The notes under the pieces: model-generated
The model's input: only the letters and a program-made list of their open reading frames with translations
What the model was told of the DNA's origin: nothing
Database searches by the model: none
Translations under genes and position numbers: made by a program
NCBI GenBank assembly: GCA_038025085.1
Contig: CM076147.1
Span: 7,598,001-7,662,000, forward strand
DNA: 64,000 nucleotides
DNA from: Tetragonia tetragonoides
Taxonomy: Eukaryota > Streptophyta > Magnoliopsida > Caryophyllales > Aizoaceae
Direction of reading: 5' to 3'
Shown: piece after piece, positions 23,301 to 33,770 of the stretch
Numbering within the stretch: the first letter of the stretch is position 1
Layout: each line of letters begins with the position of its first letter

Positions 23301-24585
23301 TAGTACGCTTTCGCTGCGTACTCTAATCATCGTTCTTTCCTTTGTTACTCTAGGACTTCTTTTTATCTTAACATGCTACGCTTATACACACAAAAAGTAA
23401 TTGCAAATATGCATCCATATACTAATACATGCCCATCGATCATCACTCAGCCATATGAGCAAATATCAAACACCAGACTCAAGTTTATCATCCAAATCAA
23501 GTAAACTAGCTAGAGATTCTCATATGGCACGTAAATCACCGGATACAATGAAACTTGAGCACAAGTCTTTCACTCAAAACTTAATTACTCTTTTTTTTTT
23601 CTTTTTTTTTTGTGTGTGCAAACAACAAGCATGAAAGATCATATAATATGCATTTAAGTTGTATTAACAAAGAACACTTATCCAAAATATGGAAATCTTT
23701 CTACCACTCACACTCAAACGGCTTAGCTTTTACCATTTTCTCTTAATTCTTTTTCCTAGTCTTATTAGTCAATTTCACCCTACTCAATTTAATTAACGCT
23801 TAGATCAAAATGATCCTTGCGTTGACACCAAGAGCGAACTGCAGAACGTACCCAAAAGAAACGAACTGCTCTGATGCCACTTTGTAACACCCCGAATTTT
23901 CTACTAAAATAGATAAATAAAAATAATTAAAACTCGAGCCAAAAATTTCGGCAGAATTTCCTTTGTAAACAGGCATCCCAAGTTATCGACTTTACAAAAC
24001 CTGCTTAAACAGAATATTTAAAACAAAACCCAATCAACCCAGCGGAAGACTCTAATTACTCGGGGCGCTACCGCCACACTCACTCATAAGAATGAGTGCA
24101 AGGCTCTTCAACTTAAACTAATAATAACAATAATCTCAATATTAGTCTAGGTAGTCTATTTAATTACAACTTAATTAACTCAATAAAAGAACAAATTAAT
24201 GTTTCCTTGTATACGTCTAATCTGAAATGTTCATCACTGGCATCTGTATATAAATAAACTTCAATCTGCAAAAAAGTGAGAATTTACAACGTCAGCAATG
24301 CTGGTAACTCACATCTAGTACGTAAAGATCATTCTAAATTCAAATCAAGTCTAAAATAACACGTAAATGGAGTTATAAGGGCTCTAAATTTCTTAAGTTT
24401 TCCACAAAGAACAAAGCTTTCAACTCACCTAATTATATGCTTATCTAGCTATTATCACATATAATCCTAAACTATAAAATAACATCTAAAGAAAAATAAT
24501 AAAAATAACAATACTAATATTTAGCAAAACCGATAACATTTTTTTTTTTTTTTTTTGAAATGATGTAAGAACAGTGGGTATTACA
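20348..24585 (-). mobile_element. Non-autonomous LTR retrotransposon (minus strand), 5' LTR internally deleted
   Basis: The 3' LTR occupies 20348-23058 (2711 bp) and the 5' LTR 23883-24585 (703 bp). They share both ends: in plus orientation TGTAACACCCC...AATTTTC on the left and TTACA on the right. The short LTR lacks about 2 kb: its sequence jumps from the match to about 20820 straight to the match to about 22826. On the minus strand a primer binding site TGGCATCAGAGCAG (initiator-Met type) follows the 5' LTR. A polypurine tract GTAAGGAGGGTAGAA precedes the 3' LTR (23059-23073). The interior (23059-23882) is about 0.8 kb with no gag or pol. No matching 5-bp duplication was found (TAATT versus TATGT). 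Confidence 0.8.
21050..21230 (+). repeat. CATCTTGGGGG repeats inside the LTR
   Basis: The word CGCATCTTGGGGG or CCACATCTTGGGGG occurs about six times, spaced roughly 15-50 bp. The related LTRs at 42470-42600 and 46140-46270 carry the CCACATCTGGGGG version. It is an LTR-internal degenerate repeat, so perhaps regulatory. Confidence 0.7.
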
Positions 24586-25330
24586 TATGTTCTATAGCCG
24601 AACATATATTACTGATACCCAATTATCGACCACGATACGTTCTTAAAACCACCACAACCAAAGATCCACAACTACGGTTACTACCACCACCACCTTGGCA
24701 CCCACAATGATGCCAGATATCAAATTCAACATGAAAGGGGACATATGGAAAAGGAGAGAGAGTGAGAGGGGGATTGAGAGAGAGAGAGAAATTTAACCAA
24801 GAAATTGCAGACATCTTCTTCACTTAGCTTAACCTTCTTCCGCTTCTTCTCTGATTCGCCAACCATTGCTTCTGAATTCGCCGATTTCTGCTATAATTCA
24901 AAATGTTAAGAACAATGAATCTAAGAACAAAATCAATTCGACTCTAATACACTAACAACTGGGTTTTTACGAGTAGAGAAGTGATGAAATTGAAAAGAGC
25001 TCTTAAACCCTAATACTGGCGATCAAAGCTTAATCGACTGACCGTGAATCGCAAAGCTATCTTTGAAAGAAAGGAAAGAGAAAGAGAATGAAGGGCTGGA
25101 ACTGTGTAACATTGACTGACCGTTCAATCTGAGGTTCGGTTGAGAAGAAAGAAGATTGGGAGATTGAGATATTGGAGAATGGGAAATAAAACGTGCAGTG
25201 AGGAGAGTGGGAGAAGGGAAAATAAATCGTGCATTTTTCGCCACTAGTAAGAAATTAATCATCAATTTCTTTGTTTCAAGTTTTTTTCGCCTCCCTCCTG
25301 AAATTCCCAGTTTTCCCAACTTTTTCGATA
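24586..25330 (-). other. Possible captured 5' gene segment, minus strand
   Basis: Within CACTA element 2, a minus-strand ATG at 24864-24866 opens MVGESEKKRKKVKLSEEDVC, a basic nuclear-type N-terminus, then runs into CT-rich sequence and stops at about 24726. Upstream (24900-25320) is mixed-composition DNA. It could be the first exon and 5' UTR of a captured gene, but no family is recognisable and it may be chance. Confidence 0.22.
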
Positions 25331-25339
25331 AACCGCCCT

Positions 25340-26940
25340 TTGCATATTAATTTTGTTTTTATTTTTATTTTTATACTTCATAATGATAATTTGTCTGTTA
25401 TTTTATACCTCTATGATTTTTTTAGAGAAAAAAAAAAAGTTAAGTAATGTTATCTAAATTTTTAATAAAGATAAAAAAAAAGATAGATAAAGATAAATAA
25501 TCTTATTATTATAACCATAATAAATGTATGTTTTTATTTTTGTTGTAATTATGTTAAATTTTATTCTATCTTATTATTCATTTGGTACAAGTATTGTGTG
25601 AGATCGTCTCAAATCTCAATATGGTATTGCCAAATTTATAAGTATACTTACCCAGTTAGTAATCAATCTGATAAGTATACTTAATCAATCAGTATAGGCT
25701 ACTTACCCCGCCATTAGTGAGCTACTTACTCAATCAGGCTACATAGTTAACTAGATTAGATCGACCGGTTACCCCAATCAGGTCAATACACATGAACAAA
25801 CCTTACCAATTGGTTGTTGTTGTTGTTGTTGTTATGGAAGAAACCCTTACCAATTGGTTGTTGGGTATTAGTACTATTATGGTTATTACTTTTATCATTA
25901 TTATTGTTGTTGTGATTATTACTTGAGGTTACTTACCCAATCAGATCGGGCCACTAATTAACTTAATTAGATTAGGCTACTTAGTCAGTCAGATGATCAG
26001 GTTACTTACTTAATCAGATCAGTATACTTATTCAATCACATCACTATATAACTTTCCCAGTCAATAAAATGCTACTTACCCGGTCAAGTTAGGCCATGTT
26101 CTTTTCGTCTTTTGCATACTGCATTCTGTCGTCTTTTTCATTATTTTCCGCATTTTGTATTTCATTTTGTCCCACAGTTTGTTTCATTTTCGCGTCGGTA
26201 CGTTCCATTTCGTTTCTCAACTTCTTGCTCTATTTGGTTGAAGAGAACAAGACCTTAGATCAATAGAAGGCTACTCGCCCAATCAAATAAGTAGACTTAC
26301 ATAATCAACATGAATCAGCTCTAATCAAATAATGCACCTAGACTCAAACAAGTTTTGTGATTATTATTTAGTGTTCTATTACTATTTGATATTTTAAATT
26401 AGCCTAGCTTACACTCAAAAATATATTAATACTAATTAAATTGGTTTTTGTTCTTTTTTTTTCCTAAAAAACTAACTGATATTTCATTAATTGGAATCCA
26501 TACACCATTATTTGCTAGAGATATAATATTAAATGAATACAAAATCAAAACAAACGAATATCTGATGAAACTGCGCACCGTCTATAAAATATTTGTCTCT
26601 TAAGGAATCCTTCCACAATGACATCTTTTTATCTAACATAATCTTCAAATTAAAGAGTTGAGATTCATTTGCTTCATGTAGACAAAAATCTGGCATCTCA
26701 TATACAAAGCCATATGAAAAACCATCAAAGAACCAAAACTATAGCATACATACATTTCAAGAAACCAAATATCTCAACACATTCTATATAGAGAAACAAC
26801 ATACCAATTGATCGAATGACACAAAGCCTCTCAAATATTATATAGAGATGAAAATTGCTGAGAAAACAAAGAAAAACAATTAAATGATAAAGCAAAAATT
26901 AGGAGACTTGAGTTCAAATAAAATAAATTAGTATTTAAGA
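25340..26940. other. AT-rich CACTA 2 interior with degenerate short repeats
   Basis: Between about 25630 and 26330 the words TACTTACCCAATCAG, CTACTTACTCAATCAG and TTAGTCAGTCAGATGATCAG recur at irregular spacing of 20-60 bp. A (GTT)n tract lies at 25815-25835. No coding signal. Confidence 0.55.
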
Positions 26941-27363
26941 GGTATTTTAATATTTAGATGCTAATTATCAAGGCTTTGAAGTGTTTGGTGCATCACAATT
27001 TGAGCTTATAAAAAATTGTCTGCCTCTAAAGATATGTATTTTTAAGGCAGACAAGTATAGAGGCAACAATTAGAAGCACCAAACATGAAAATGCCTCAAA
27101 AGATATAGATTTAGAGGCATATAATTAGAAGCAATCTTTAGAGGCATTAACCATTCAGCAACAACTCTTTTAGGGCATCCAGAAATAACATGCTTCAAAT
27201 CATAGCTTTTAGAGGCAATCGATTTTTGATTGCCCCAAATCATAACAGGTTCACATATATAGAGGCAACAATCAAATGTATGCCTCTAAAGGTACAATTT
27301 AGAGTCACCATTAAATTTCATGCCTCAAAATGTTGCCTCTATAAGTTATTTTTCTTGTAGTGG

Positions 27364-27519
27364 TTGAGTTGTTGGGGTTATGATGCACAAAACGCCTCTG
27401 CGCAGCCTGAGCTACACCAAAGCAAAGCAAATAAAACACCACCTCGCCGTAAATGAAAACTCACAGCCCAAGCAATGAATCTCTCTTGCCTTGCTAATTA
27501 TCCTTTGTTTCGCCAAGCT
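27364..27519 (+). repeat. Flanking direct repeat of CACTA element 2, right copy (156 bp)
   Basis: Partner of 13624-13770. It begins one base after the GTAGTG terminus and runs to GCCAAGCT, after which unique intron sequence (ATCCGCCACTC) resumes. Confidence 0.85.
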
Positions 27520-29066
27520 ATCCGCCACTCTCTATTTGCACTCCTAGCTATTAGCTAGCCATGCATGTACTTAATCTCCAACTACTTAATTGTAGCAATA
27601 TATGTATATCATTCCTAAATTGAACGCAACTGATGAACTGAACTAAAACTGACGGGTAAGTTGATCTAAACTAGTTAGTTCAAACAAAATAATGCTAATA
27701 ATGCATGTGAAGTTAGGGTGACAACGGCAACAAGACGATAAGAGAGGGAGAGAGACACACATAATAATGGAGAATAGGGCCGATTGCAAGCTGCATATGC
27801 ATATGCTATCATGTCATGATATCATGTGAATTGTGAAGTGATGCTAATTCAAATTAAGTTTTACTGTAATTAATTAATTAGGCCGGGTTGGGGGGAATAG
27901 AGCCAATCGGGGGTCATCAAATACTTGGGAAACAATGCAATAAATCCCATTTTATATCCCCAAATGGCTTCCATGCACTGTCTTCCTTTTCTTTCCATCT
28001 CCTCCTAACACGTGGACACCAATGCAATTTCAACCCCGGCCCACTCTCTCCTCTCTCTACCGGCCTAACGTTACTTTCCAGAAAATTTGATGAATTATTA
28101 TTACTTGTACTTGATATATATTCGTCCCATTCTATTTATTCCTCAAATAACATTAAGTAGTGGAGCTGGTAATTGTGACCTTAATTAATGTGATTCTTCA
28201 AAACTAATGCACAATGGTAGAAGTTATATCTCAGTTGGCCCAATTTTATTTATTTTTTGGTAGAAAATGTGCATCAAATTAAATAGCAGAGTTAAAGGAG
28301 TTGTTAGAGACTTAAGAGTTATTACCTGCCTCAGAGTCAAACTTAACTAAGTCTATTACATCCACAGGAGGTCTGTCCAAAATACAGTCCATGACGGACC
28401 CCTTCCTAGCTTGCTTACATAACATATCAGCTACCTTGTTTTTGTTGCGTCCCTCATGTTCAATCCTCCAGTTCCTCCCAGTGAGCAAATCCCTTCACTT
28501 CTTTGATTTCTTGGTCTGTGTTGGCTTCAGAGTATTAGTGGCTGCTGGTGGAGCAACTGCTGTTGGCTGTGCTGGAGCACCCTCAGCATGCACCAGGTCC
28601 TTGTGCAAGACGCTCTTCCCGACATATGGGCAAGCTTCCTTTCACGTCTGGCCTTGTTCTTCACACTTTTGGCCTCGAATTGGTCAGACAATGTTTTGTC
28701 TCTTGCCTTCTCGGCCTTAGTTTTGTGGATGCTCTCCATCAAGACTCTCTTTGCAAGTTAGTTGTTCCACAAAAAAAAAAAAAAAGTTAGAATTAATCAC
28801 GCTTGCCGGAATTAGGTGGCTACCATGGTGGCGCTAGTGGTGGTGAGGCGTCACCCAGGGTGGTGGTGATGGAAGTTGGTCACTGGACAGAGCTAAGTTC
28901 TTTTTTTGCTTGTAGACATGAGCTAAAGTTCATGCACACAGAATATTACTGATTTTACAATGTTGAGTATATATAGACAACACTGCTAACTGAAGGGAAT
29001 GGAGATCAGGCGGGCTTACTTATATCATTTGATCTGTATTATGGCTTGAATATTTATTTGTGACAG
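27520..29066 (+). other. Distal part of intron 1 of the broken LEC1-type copy
   Basis: 27700-28060 corresponds to copy A 3780-4160, including AATAGGGCCGATTGCA, RY-like CATATGCATATGC, CCATGCACTGTC and AACACGTGG, so it is a diverged duplicate. 28300-28790 is foreign and contains an RNase H-like fragment. The last 200 bp before 29067 lead into the exon 2 acceptor. Confidence 0.6.
28317..28491 (-). pseudogene. RNase H-like (RVT_3-type) fragment, LINE remnant
   Basis: The minus strand reads NWRIEHEGRNKNKVADMLCKQARKGS and then CILDRPPVDVIDLV without a stop. The pattern R-x-E-H-x-x-R-x-x-N-x-V-A-D-x-L matches the C-terminal end of the RNase H-like domain attached to plant L1-type reverse transcriptases. 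No upstream RT is present here. The neighbouring segment to 28790 on the same strand is open in places but unrecognised. Confidence 0.5.
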
Positions 29067-29355
29067 CAGACATGAATCCGGCAGCTGACATGAACCACAT
29101 AAGCAATGGACAATACTGCCCCATCATAATCATGATCAAATGACAATGAATAATCACACCAACAACAACAATAACCATAATAGTAATGGCATTATTAGTA
29201 ACAATAACCATAATAACCAGTCGACAGTAGTAGAGCAAGACATGATGATGAACATGAATGAGTGCACTGTGAGGGAGCAAGATCGCTTCATGCCCATTGC
29301 CAATGTCATCGGGATCATGCGTAAGATTCTTCCACCTCATGCCAAGATATCTGAT

Positions 29356-29451
29356 TGTAGACGCCAAAAAAGCGCCTTCATATTTCTCCGCAAAAGCCCG
29401 ATGATGAAAGGAGTAATTTATAAACTTAAATGCTATTTTTGCTTTAATAGG
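29356..29451 (+). mobile_element. Truncated LTR terminus (96 bp) inserted in exon 2 of the broken LEC1-type copy
   Basis: TGTAGACGCCAAAAAAGCG begins directly after the KISD codons. The 96 bp match the first 96 bp of the LTR at 63635-63980 with about six differences. Similarity ends at TTTGCTTTAATAG in both. Beyond it the sequence passes into the mobile-domain ORF, so the LTR was truncated or recombined. The flanking CTGAT may be half of a target duplication; the other half is not in the window. Confidence 0.75.
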
Positions 29452-29481
29452 TAAAATAAGGTCTCAGGTTTTTCCTCGATC

Positions 29482-29811
29482 ACTCCTTCATTACAGTCCC
29501 ATTCAAAAGCCCCATTCAAGAGCTTTCCAACGACACCTCTCATGACTTTTTCCGACTCCCGGTCGCCAAGTTGAGAATCAGGGGTAGTTCTCATGAGATG
29601 TGCCCGTTGGTGGAGGAGTTCTCCGATATCATTGGCTTTCCAACCGAAAGCCCTCCCGCTGTTCCTTACTTGGGGAACGCCTTTGTGGGTGATTTTCAAA
29701 GATACCTCGGGTTGTCTCCCCGTCAAGCGGGTCAAGTGCTTCATGGTGAGGATGTTGATCTTGCCAAGCTCGTGACTTTCTTAACCTCTAGGGCCCGGGA
29801 TGCGATGGATA
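29482..29811 (+). pseudogene. Antisense mobile-domain (PMD/DUF7745-like) ORF of the Tat element, 5' part
   Basis: Reads FRLPVAKLRIRGSSHEMCPL, then VEEFSDIIGFPTESPP and FVGDFQRYLGLSPRQAGQVL, and ends ARDAMD where a CACTA transposon was inserted. The EMCPLVEEFSDIIGFP type of motif is characteristic of the plant-mobile-domain-like ORFs seen in plant retroelements. It lies on the plus strand whereas gag and pol of the same element are on the minus strand, matching the antisense extra ORFs known from Tat-lineage elements. The reading continues in frame at 50950 once the CACTA element and one ATA are removed. Confidence 0.65.
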
Positions 29812-29839
29812 CACTAGTACAGAAAGTACCATGTGCGCG

Positions 29840-30165
29840 ACGGTTCAAAACACTAATATGCGTCGGCTTTGAACCGTCGCATATGCTCAAGAGCATATGC
29901 GTCGGTTGGCGAACCGACACACAAAGGTTTTGTGCGTCGGTTGTTTAAATAAACCAACGCACAAAGTCTGACTTTGTGCATCGGTTGATGTAAACAACCA
30001 ACGCAGATGCCTGTTATAGATGACGGTTGTTTACCTCAACCGACGCATAATGTCAGACTTTGTGCATCGGTTTAGGTAAACAACCGACGCATATTCCCTT
30101 TTTTTTAAAATTAATTTTGTGAATTTGATTAATACGCGACGGCTGTAAAGGTGAACCGACGCACA
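29840..30165 (+). repeat. Left subterminal repeat array of CACTA 3
   Basis: At least ten copies of a core like AACCGACGCACA or its complement TGTGCGTCGGTT occur in both orientations. They correspond to transposase-binding subterminal repeats of En/Spm-type elements. The right-hand array is at about 50700-50935. Confidence 0.8.
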
Positions 30166-30511
30166 TTGTTTTTTTTTTTTTTTTAATTAATAAATAAATT
30201 TGTACATCAAGCCAAAACCTGTAGCCTGTACTACACACATACATCAAATAACTACAAGCAAGCCATCACACGACGACAGTACACAACTATCGATCATATC
30301 ACCAAACCGCAACAAAAACGCCACCGTTGTGCCATCACAATTTGCAGGCCACCACCAAACTCCATTAGCCATGACAATATATATGAATAAAGACTCATAA
30401 AAGGTTGACATACATGAATAAAAATATGATTACACAATTATCCAATACATCACTACCGAATTCAAAATATGATTTACCATACACAATTATCTTAATTCAT
30501 CAATACCGAAT
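30166..30511. other. CACTA 3 untranslated interior, left
   Basis: AT-rich sequence between the subterminal array and the stop codon of the minus-strand ORF, presumably its 3' UTR. It includes a T-run at 30170-30183. Confidence 0.45.
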
Positions 30512-33508
30512 TCATACACATTCGTCAGTAATATATTCAGCCCAAAAATTTCGAATCTCGTTGATTTGCTCTAGAGTATATGATCTTCTTCCTTCACCAA
30601 TACCCTGTACACAATAGAAATAAACAACAAACCTATTTTAAATAACATTTAGCTAGAATCCCAAGCTGCATCACTTATCACAGTAATGATATATCACCCA
30701 ACAAAAGACTATATATAGAATCGAGCACCAACAAGATCAGATTAGCTAATAAGCAAATGGATCTGGTACAAATATTTGGCAAAGTTGATGGGTGAGCTTA
30801 TTAAGGTTGGTCCCCTGTTCTTTATCATCTTTGTTAACTGGATAAAAACTTGTAACATTACAGAAGTGAATAATTCATGTTGGTTGAATTATACTGAAGA
30901 GTCCCTCATTGTACAAGCTAAAAAGGATATTGCAGTTTTAGGAGTAGGACAGAAGATTAAATTTTAGTTACGAAAATTGTGATTCAAGCTTTGCCAAAAA
31001 ATATGTGACTTATAATGAAAAAGAGAAGTTGTTATCTAAAGTTTCTTTCGCTCAAGAAGGGAATTAAACTGTTAAAGTTAGGGGTGAGCAATGGGACCAA
31101 GTATCTGGTTCTGGATCCAGAACCGGTTAGGATCCGGCGGGTTTAGATTTGAAACCAGTCCCACCGGGACCAGTTCTGGTTCCAGAATTTCGAAATTTGT
31201 TAGAACCAGTACCAGTTACGGGTACCAGTTTTGGGACCAGGTACCCGCCGGATACCCGGCAGGACCAATTCCAAGAACCAGTTTATGAGTTTCATACTTT
31301 GATGTGACATGGAGTTTTATTAATTATTGTTTTTGTGTGTTCGTTTTTGGGTTATAATATTAGGTAAAATTTAGTAATAGATGGTTTATTAAAGAGAGTT
31401 GTATAAAATAATATTAAGTTTTGGGGAAAAAAGAGAACCAAAAAGTCTATGAAAAAGTGAAAATGGGTACTTGGTCCCGGAACCGGTACCCGCCAGTTTC
31501 AGTACCGGTTCCCAGATTTCAGGATCCGCCAGTACCAGCTCCAGTACCAGTTCTCAGATTTCAGGATCCGCCAGTACCAGTTCCAGTACCAGTTCCAGGT
31601 ATTTTAGGTGGGTACCCGACCATGCTCACCCCTAGTTAAATTCCATGGAACTGGAACTGAGCAGATGCAGGGACAAACCTTAAAGAGCTTAGTCTTATTA
31701 CTACACAAAATATAACAGCCACTTTTCAATGCATTACCATCTCACTAGCTGTCTAACAGATCCACTCGCAGTGGCAAGATAGGGCAGTCATACAAGTTTA
31801 GTGAGCTTTTGGTCCCCTATTGAAGAGGTGACACATAAAGATGCAGCAAGGACTTAAGAATCCTCTCGTAATTATGATACGATGGATCATCACTAGCTAC
31901 TATAATAATTAAGAGCGTGATAATTCATACTTTTCTCAAGTCAAACTTAGGCTCTTTGTGATAGAGTATGACTATCTTATACATGTAGTCATCACATAAT
32001 AGCAATACTCTTCTTTACCTCTTTGTTGTTGAGGACACTGAAGAACACACATTCATAAAAATATTGTATATGTAAGTCAATAATTTGGTGAGAATATGTG
32101 AAACACAAATTAACAAATTAATCGTTAACTATTATTAGAATACCTGAACTTTGTCATCCCAATCCAACTTATTTCCTTTGTTGTGTTTGCCACCATTCAG
32201 TTTATATACTCGAAAGACCCTATAAGATAGGATATATAAGTCAATAAATAAAACATTTTGTAATTTTACACTAGCTACTTTAATTATGAATCAAAATATA
32301 ACTTACAAATTCAAGTGACTCTTAAGATATATGGTTTGCTTTTTCCTTAACGGATCAAACATATAGAGCACATTTTGACGACAACAAATGACAAGTAACA
32401 CCCAATGCTCACTACATTAAAAATATAGATATTAGAGAATTTCAATGAAGGAACAAAAATTAAAATCATAATGTTATATGTTGTTACTCTTGGAGGTACG
32501 GTGCTAGGATAACTTCCTTCGACTGCAATGCTCGGAAAGCATCAGCCATGTATGTAGTTGCCGTTTGCTGACGCACCAATGCTAATTCTTTCGGACACAC
32601 AAATCCAATCGAATCCACATTAGTGTCCTTGCACAAGTTGTCCAAGTACCTTGAATGCAATACACATGTAATTAGCTTGTTGTAATAGATAAACATGTAG
32701 AATAACATGAAATCAATGAAAATATGAATAAATGAAAATTTTGAAGGTGAAAGTATCACATCATGAATATCTGCAAAAAGGATAAGTTTAACCATTCCAT
32801 TCTTAAAATGTGAGAGACATCATTGCGATTGATGCAGATTGGGGCACGTGGAACATTAATATCATACTTGAACACCTCCTTATCTAATGCGACTTTGATG
32901 CCAGGAAAATTAGCCGGCAACAACATCATAACTAAATGCAAATTTTGGCATCTCTCACTCAAACTGTCCAAGATAGCATCATCAACAAGCAATCCCTTTT
33001 CCTTCGTAGGCGTAGCTGACTCTTTACTAGCAACTTGTTTTTGTTTCTGAGGGGCTTTCTTTTTATGGGGGGTTATGATCTGTTTCTGAGGGTTGTTCTG
33101 TTTCTGTGGGATTTTATCTGTTTGTGAGGGACATTCTGATGATGTGCTTTTTCCTTCCCTAGTACTTTAGAATCCTATTTAGAAAAGGCATAATGTTAAA
33201 AGTTGTTCTACTTGTGAAAATATACAAATGAGTTAAAGAATTAACAAATGAATAATTGTTACCTGTTCCAACATCACGAGATTTTTTGGCCATTGGATGT
33301 AGCTACCAGCTACATCGCCCACCCTTTGATGTTCTTTAGATGGCACTGGAAGGGTATGAAGTTGAAATTCAGGAACAACTTCATCAACAGAGACCTTCAC
33401 ATTATTTAATGCCATTTTTTCGCCGTGAACCACACTTGCCCTCGAGGACATCGATGTAATTACAGTTCCCATTGCAACAACCACCCTCTCGGAATCAGTA
33501 TTCATCAC
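30512..33508 (-). pseudogene. CACTA 3 ORF, C-terminal half with Ulp1/C48-like protease region
   Basis: Minus-strand exons. About 33233-33508 encodes VVHGEKMALNNVKVSVDEVV and LPVPSKEHQRVGDVAGSYIQWPKNLV, a conserved block of plant En/Spm ORFs (probably DUF8039). About 32500-32650 encodes DSIGFVCPKE and VILAPYLQE. About 32305-32415 encodes EHWVLLVICCRQNVLYMFDP, giving the catalytic His-Asp pattern of Ulp1/C48 cysteine proteases. About 31985-32045 gives YCYYVM, where the catalytic Cys sits. The last exon (30512 to about 30607) ends RRSYTLEQINEIRNFWAEYI and a TGA. A hAT MITE splits one intron. Such ORFs accompany the transposase in plant CACTA elements; the exact exon ends are estimates. Probably decayed, but several exons are still open. 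Confidence 0.65.
31079..31634. mobile_element. hAT-type MITE, 556 bp, 8-bp target duplication
   Basis: The inverted repeat TAGGGGTGAGCA at the left matches TGCTCACCCCTA at the right. Flanks are GTTAAAGT (31071-31078) and GTTAAATT (31635-31642), an 8-bp duplication with one change, as for hAT elements. The interior has many short palindromic words, such as GAACCGGT, GGTACCAG and CCAGTACCAG, that recur in both halves. Confidence 0.9.
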
Positions 33509-33770
33509 ACATAGATGTCATGGAGTTGATTTCTATTTCAACGACATGAAAAGAATCAAGATGGAAATGAGAAGCTTAGAAATGTCAAATCTCAAGTACA
33601 ATTCATGCTTAAAAGGAGTGAAATTCAGCAAATCTGGAATTCATGCTTAAAAGGGCTTAATTCAGGTTTGAAATTCATTTGCATGCTGTATAGAGTGAAA
33701 AAATGAAGTAGAAGACAACAGCAGCAAAAACAGAACACATACTACTAGCACACTTACAATTTGCAAGTAA

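Larger units (their letters stand above)
13771..27362. mobile_element. CACTA element 2, 13.6 kb with nested elements, left terminus truncated
   Basis: The right terminus is TTTTTCTTGTAGTG (27349-27362), a proper CACTA end. The left boundary reads GGAAAAACAGATTTTTGAGG, which aligns to the inverted right end from GAAAAA inward, so about 8 terminal bases are missing. Subterminal arrays of TTTTGAGGCA/TGCCTCAAAA words fill 13788-14170 and about 26950-27345. No transposase frame is left. Nested inside are the ARIA-carrying element (15125-18970) and an LTR element (20348-24585). Confidence 0.7.
13224..29355 (+). pseudogene. LEC1-type NF-YB, second tandem copy, broken
   Basis: Exon 1 (13224-13293, 23 codons plus 1 nt) begins [14 protein letters not shown] and uses the same CTG|GTACTC donor as the intact copy. 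Exon 2 starts at 29067 after the same GTGACAG acceptor. It reads [18 protein letters not shown], then meets a 1-nt deletion in CCCCATCATAATC (about 29120) that leads to a TGA. In the shifted frame it continues through an Asn-rich stretch into [20 protein letters not shown]. The B domain has Gly where copy A has Arg (VIGIMRK). Coding stops after KISD at 29355, where an LTR-type terminus (TGTAGACGCC) begins; exon 3 is not in the window. Intron 1 has grown to 15.8 kb by insertions. Same strand and order as copy A, so a tandem duplication is the simplest origin. Confidence 0.88.

Noticed and set aside
13541..27606. TAGCAATATATGT on both sides of the 14-kb insertion as its target duplication
   Set aside because: The match is about 20 AT-rich bases, too loose and not adjacent to any transposon end.
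28391..28790. Overlapping open frames of 70-110 codons
   Set aside because: Only the minus-strand RNase H-like stretch at 28317-28491 resembles a family; the others lack any pattern.
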